From NCBI GenBank assembly GCA_041180805.1, contig JBEGQX010000158.1:1-28285 (forward strand): DNA of 28,285 nt. Reading direction: 5' to 3'. The notes beneath the pieces are model-generated. The model was given only the letters and a program-made list of their open reading frames with translations. It made no database searches and was not told where the DNA came from. Numbering within the stretch: position 1 is the stretch's first letter; every line of letters starts with the position of its first letter. Of the stretch, positions 25,044 through 28,285 are shown in pieces. Position numbers and translations under genes: made by a program. Source of the stretch: JBEGQX01 sp041180805 (GTDB lineage: Bacteria; Planctomycetota; Planctomycetia; Gemmatales; Gemmataceae).

Positions 25044-25742
25044 TCAAGCTAGATTGCCTAGGCTTTTTAAACCCACTTCCTCACGCATCAGGAAAGGTTC
25101 GCCGTAGCTGCAGCCGATAGACCAGCCCCAATAACGGTTACGATCTTTTACATCATCCAAAAAGGTAGGAAAAACGGTGCTACGACCGGTGATAACCTGA
25201 GAACGATAGCACTCGATAGCCCTCATTTTAGAATCAATATGAGCCGAAATATCCACCACAAACGATGGTTTGGGATGAATTCGAAGATGGACTCCAAAGT
25301 AATAAATCACTTTTTGGGGGAAGTGGGGATCGCCAGCCAGTTGGGCCTTGGTTAATTTGCTCCAGAACCTTGCGCCTAATGCAATTTCATAAGCTGCCAC
25401 ATGGTCGGGGTGAACATCTTCCCAGTGTGGCACAAATATGGTTTTGGGCTTTAAGGCCCGTATTTCCTCGGCTAAAAGTTTCCGGGCATTCAAGTCAGAT
25501 TCAAGTTCCCTATTTTTTAGACCTAGATTTCGGCGGTAATCGAGTTGCAATACTTTTGTTGCCTCGGCAGTTTCCCGTTCACGGGTTACCGGGTCTCCAT
25601 GCGGGGTGGGTTCGCCATTAGTCAGGTCAAGAACCCCAACTCTGGAACCTTCCGACTTTAATAATGCAAGTGTGCCACCCAGCCCAAGTTCAGCGTCATC
25701 GGGGTGTGGACTGATAACCAAATAATCAAGTTCCAGGTTCAT
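25044..25742 (-). CDS. PIG-L family deacetylase, BshB1-like
   Basis: The 232-residue protein is a zinc N-acetylglucosamine deacetylase of the PIG-L fold. Zinc motifs are HPDD at 13-16 (SPHPDDAELGLGGTLA) and HPDH at 111-114 (EDVHPDHVA). Overall it resembles BshB1, which deacetylates GlcNAc-malate in bacillithiol synthesis: GVLDLTNGEPTPHGD and RRNLGLKNRELE match the segment after the first motif. No bshA or bshC is in the window, so bacillithiol synthesis is not shown, and deacetylation of another GlcNAc conjugate is possible. GGAG lies 9 bases before the ATG. It diverges from kdsB across 115 bases and ends 145 bases before the small hypothetical gene. Confidence 0.85.
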   Translation of the reverse strand: MNLELDYLVISPHPDDAELGLGGTLALLKSEGSRVGVLDLTNGEPTPHGDPVTRERETAEATKVLQLDYRRNLGLKNRELESDLNARKLLAEEIRALKPKTIFVPHWEDVHPDHVAAYEIALGARFWSKLTKAQLAGDPHFPQKVIYYFGVHLRIHPKPSFVVDISAHIDSKMRAIECYRSQVITGRSTVFPTFLDDVKDRNRYWGWSIGCSYGEPFLMREEVGLKSLGNLA

Positions 25743-25847
25743 GTTGTTAATCTCCGGATAATCTCTTTCCTTACCCTATGCCAATCTTGCGTAAATTTCC
25801 AGAAATCGTTCCAATGATGGCTTCAATGGATAGAAATGTCTGCTATT

Positions 25848-25851
25848 GGAG
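25848..25851 (+). promoter_or_regulatory. Ribosome-binding site that fixes the kdsB start at ATG 25858
   Basis: GGAG at 25848-25851 stands 6 bases before ATG 25858 and overlaps the alternative in-frame TTG at 25846, which therefore cannot use it. The ATG start gives MRCVLVIPARYASSR, the usual KdsB N-terminus. Confidence 0.65.
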
Positions 25852-25857
25852 TGTTCC

Positions 25858-26619
25858 ATGCGTTGTGTACTTGTCATCCCTGCCCGCTATGCTTCTTCGC
25901 GCCTTCCTGGGAAACCTCTCCTGAAACAAACTGGCAAATACTTGGTTCAGCATGTTTATGAGCAGGCCAAAAAGTCCAAGCTGGCGCACGAGGTAGTAAT
26001 TGCCACGGATGATCCTCGAATTATGGCTGCCTGTGGGAAATTTCAGGCAAACTGCCAAATGACGCTGAAAAGTCACCCCAGTGGAACGGATCGGGTCGCT
26101 GAAGTGGCCACCAAGGTTCCCGGTGATATCTTTGTAAATTTGCAGGGTGACGAGCCGATGATCGACCCTGCCTCCATTGACCTGCTGATTCGTCAATTGC
26201 TGGAAAATAGCGATAGTCCAATGGCAACCCTGGCCACGCCCATCAGAAGCCGTGAAGACTGGCTAAATCCAAATTGTGTAAAGGTTGTGCATGATGGCAG
26301 CCATAGGGCCTTGTATTTCAGCCGAAGTCCTATTCCTTTTCAGCGGGATGGTGAACCTGATTTCGATGCCCGCCCGGCAAGTTTCTTGCAACATATAGGC
26401 ATGTACGCATACCGCAGGGAGTTTCTGCTGGGCCTTTCAAAAATTCCCCAGGATCCTTTGGAAAAGCTGGAAAAGTTGGAGCAATTGCGGGTTCTCGGCA
26501 TCGGCAAGCCCATTCAACTGGGAATTGTCGAGGAACGAAGCTTGGGAGTGGACACACCACAGGACTACCAGAACTTCATTTCCGAATACAACTCCTTGCG
26601 TTCCCGGAAGGTTGCCTAG
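25858..26619 (+). CDS. kdsB: 3-deoxy-manno-octulosonate cytidylyltransferase (CMP-KDO synthetase)
   Basis: KdsB couples KDO to CMP from CTP in the cytoplasm, for transfer to lipid A. The 253-residue protein (E. coli 248) shows the family motifs in order: IPARYASSRLPGKPL at the N-terminus, HPSGTDR, NLQGDEPMI with the Mg-binding Asp, ALYFSRSPIPF, HIGMYAYRREFL, EKLEQLRVL, and a closing GVDTPQDY. All appear intact, implying that this organism makes KDO-containing LPS. The gene is followed after 113 bases by pyrG, which supplies its CTP substrate. Confidence 0.95.
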   Translation: MRCVLVIPARYASSRLPGKPLLKQTGKYLVQHVYEQAKKSKLAHEVVIATDDPRIMAACGKFQANCQMTLKSHPSGTDRVAEVATKVPGDIFVNLQGDEPMIDPASIDLLIRQLLENSDSPMATLATPIRSREDWLNPNCVKVVHDGSHRALYFSRSPIPFQRDGEPDFDARPASFLQHIGMYAYRREFLLGLSKIPQDPLEKLEKLEQLRVLGIGKPIQLGIVEERSLGVDTPQDYQNFISEYNSLRSRKVA

Positions 26620-26666
26620 GTTTTTCTGACATTATTCTGGAACCAGACCCAAACTAGTCGTATAAA

Positions 26667-26722
26667 TCCACCCATGGGGACATATCAGGAAGCCCCCTGG
26701 TTTTCCTGTTCTTTTGGGTGGA
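26667..26722 (+). promoter_or_regulatory. Structured leader in front of pyrG, with competing hairpins
   Basis: The kdsB-pyrG gap holds three complementary pairs. An 8-bp outer pair, TCCACCCA (26667-26674) with TGGGTGGA (26715-26722), encloses a 6-bp pair, CAGGAA (26686-26691) with TTCCTG (26703-26708). An alternative hairpin pairs CCATGGGG (26672-26679) with CCCCCTGG (26693-26700), 7 of 8 bases, and shares bases with the first fold. The outer 3' arm touches the GGAAAGGG ribosome-binding region, and the pyrG ATG is at 26733. Attenuation or translational control of pyrG is an inference; the pairings are directly visible. Confidence 0.4.
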
Positions 26723-26732
26723 AAGGGCCAGA

Positions 26733-28285
26733 ATGGCCAAGCACATTTTTGTTACAGGCGGTGTTGTCAGTTCCTTGGGAAAAGGATTGACTTGTGCTTC
26801 GATTGGCATGCTTTTGGAGCATCGTGGTTTAAGGGTCAGGCTTCAGAAGCTTGATCCCTATATCAACATTGATCCAGGGACCATGAGTCCTTACCAGCAC
26901 GGTGAAGTCTATGTGCTGGATGATGGTGCTGAAACTGACCTCGATCTTGGTCATTACGAGCGCTTTACGAATGCCCCTTTCAGCAAAGATTGTAATTACA
27001 CCACGGGCAAGATTTACCAATCAGTTATCGAAAAAGAACGTCGTGGAGATTATCTGGGCAAGACGGTGCAGGTCATTCCCCATGTGACAGATGAGATCAA
27101 GAAATCGATCCTTAAACTGGCTACTGATGAAGTGGATGTTGTAATCACCGAAATTGGTGGAACCGTTGGTGATATTGAAAGCCTGCCTTTTTTGGAGGCG
27201 ATTCGCCAGTTTGCGCTGGATGTCGGCAAGAATAACTGCCTTTACATACACCTGACACTGGTGCCGTATCTTAAGGCCGCAGGCGAGGCCAAAACCAAGC
27301 CAACGCAACATTCGGTCGGCCAGCTTCGTCAGATTGGTATTCAGCCGGATGTCCTGATCTGCCGAACCGAGCGCGAGATGACCAGCGACATGCCTGAAAA
27401 AATCGCCTTGTTTTGCAACATGGAACCGCGGGCAGTCATTGAGGAGCGTGACAAGGAATTCAGTATTTATGAGGTGCCTTTAAGCTTGGTGGCAAATAAG
27501 CTTGATCAGTTGATCGTTGAAAAACTATCGCTGAAAGCCCGTCCTCTGGATATCTCCGATTGGGAATCGATGCTGCAGCGGCTTAGAAATCCCACGATGG
27601 AAGTTAGCATTGCGGTGGTGGGAAAGTATATTCGCCATAATGATGCGTATAAGTCCATTTACGAATCATTGGATCATGCTGGAATATCAACCACCACCAG
27701 GGTGAGCATTCGTAAAATCGAAGGCGAAGATATTGAGAATGAGGGGGCTGAGAGGCAGCTTGCCGGGGTGGATGCAATTTTGGTTCCTGGTGGGTTTGGT
27801 TACCGGGGCATACCCGGAAAGATTGATGCCATTCGATACGCCAGGGAAAACAAGATTCCTTTCTTTGGCATTTGCCTGGGCTTGCAATGTGCCGTCATTG
27901 AGTTCGGCAAGAATGTAGTCGGTCTGCCTGACCCAAATACCACCGAGATAGATAAGAATTGCAAGAGCCCTGTGGTATGCCTGTTGGATGAACAATACTC
28001 AATAACTGACCTCGGCGGCACCATGCGTCTTGGCACTTACCCATGCAAGCTGGATAAAGGTTCTCTGGCACATCGGGCTTATGGCAGCGAGCTTGTGCAA
28101 GAACGACATCGCCATCGCTATGAGTTCAACAATCATTATCGTGCCCAATTTGAAAAACATGGTATGAAGTTTTCGGGCACTAGCCCCGATGGAAATCTTG
28201 TGGAAGTGGTCGAACTAAACGATCATCCCTGGTTTTTGGCTGTGCAAAGCCACCCCGAATTCAAATCCAAGCCAACCAAAGCACA
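26733..28285 (+). CDS. pyrG: CTP synthase (3' end cut by the window)
   Basis: PyrG makes CTP from UTP, ATP and glutamine. The amidoligase domain shows TGGVVSSLGKG at the N-terminus, DPYINIDPGTMSP, EIGGTVGDIES and KPTQHSVGQLR. The glutamine amidotransferase domain has the oxyanion segment VPGGFGYRG, the nucleophile C381 in GICLGLQ, and the His/Glu pair H507 and E509 in SHPEF, completing the triad. The window ends in codon 518, so roughly the last 20-30 residues are missing; the visible part is intact. The ATG at 26733 has AAAGGG 5 bases upstream. It probably shares transcripts with kdsB, and its leader may be regulated through the hairpins described at 26667-26722. Confidence 0.97.
   Translation, partial: MAKHIFVTGGVVSSLGKGLTCASIGMLLEHRGLRVRLQKLDPYINIDPGTMSPYQHGEVYVLDDGAETDLDLGHYERFTNAPFSKDCNYTTGKIYQSVIEKERRGDYLGKTVQVIPHVTDEIKKSILKLATDEVDVVITEIGGTVGDIESLPFLEAIRQFALDVGKNNCLYIHLTLVPYLKAAGEAKTKPTQHSVGQLRQIGIQPDVLICRTEREMTSDMPEKIALFCNMEPRAVIEERDKEFSIYEVPLSLVANKLDQLIVEKLSLKARPLDISDWESMLQRLRNPTMEVSIAVVGKYIRHNDAYKSIYESLDHAGISTTTRVSIRKIEGEDIENEGAERQLAGVDAILVPGGFGYRGIPGKIDAIRYARENKIPFFGICLGLQCAVIEFGKNVVGLPDPNTTEIDKNCKSPVVCLLDEQYSITDLGGTMRLGTYPCKLDKGSLAHRAYGSELVQERHRHRYEFNNHYRAQFEKHGMKFSGTSPDGNLVEVVELNDHPWFLAVQSHPEFKSKPTKA

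Noticed and set aside
24803..25120. 105-codon plus-strand frame crossing the gap between the 76-residue gene and the PIG-L gene
   Set aside because: It overlaps both minus-strand genes, is dominated by Lys/Pro-rich random-looking sequence, and lacks a ribosome-binding site.

Overview
The window is a chromosomal segment of a Gram-negative, free-living heterotroph, most likely a member of the Planctomycetota. I infer this from the mix of secreted hydrolases, a mannonate-dehydratase/enolase-superfamily sugar-acid cluster, a PA-PDZ M28 peptidase, short gene-dense housekeeping runs and a KDO (LPS) gene. Base composition looks near 50% GC by eye. This lineage call is not proven by any rRNA or marker tree. 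I see no rRNA, tRNA, CRISPR array, insertion sequence or prophage, and no gene-free stretch longer than 300 bases; the longest is about 200 bases, in front of the CocE-type hydrolase gene.

Region by region. (1) 2-2319, plus strand: the tail of an unidentified protein, then a secreted M28 zinc peptidase with PA and PDZ domains. (2) 2362-12891, minus strand, read from right to left: a CocE/NonD secreted hydrolase, a UxuA-type mannonate dehydratase, an enolase-superfamily acid-sugar dehydratase, an ACS-family MFS transporter, then, after a 153-base gap, a secreted alpha/beta hydrolase with an FN3-like tail, a secreted ConA-like protein and a 945-residue protein carrying two alpha/beta-hydrolase domains. 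Together they look like a locus for opening ester-decorated, uronate- or aldonate-containing material outside the cytoplasm, importing the acid sugar and dehydrating it. A perfect 14-bp LacI-family-like dyad sits in front of the first gene. (3) 13090-16206: a coiled-coil protein diverges from a LarA-fold protein that has lost its recognisable catalytic residues and is tightly followed by ygfZ. (4) 16201-17226: a CPBP membrane protease, tail-to-tail with ygfZ.

(5) 17270-22581, plus strand: trpC, tilS, purH, a Tat-type amidohydrolase and a CysQ/IMPase-like phosphatase. trpC and tilS overlap by one base. (6) 22585-25742, minus strand: a PIG-L/BshB1-like deacetylase, a 76-residue hypothetical protein, a XerC/D recombinase and a thioredoxin-fold/TPR secreted protein. 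(7) 25858 to the window end, plus strand: kdsB and pyrG. CTP made by PyrG is the nucleotide that KdsB uses to activate KDO. The 113-base gap between them can fold into two mutually exclusive sets of hairpins just in front of the pyrG ribosome-binding site.

The best candidates for new biology are the catalytically degenerate LarA/YgfZ pair, the possible pyrG leader switch, the double-hydrolase fusion with its single-domain neighbour, and the predicted operator of the sugar-acid cluster. Everything rests on reading the sequence and remembered family motifs; no database search was possible.
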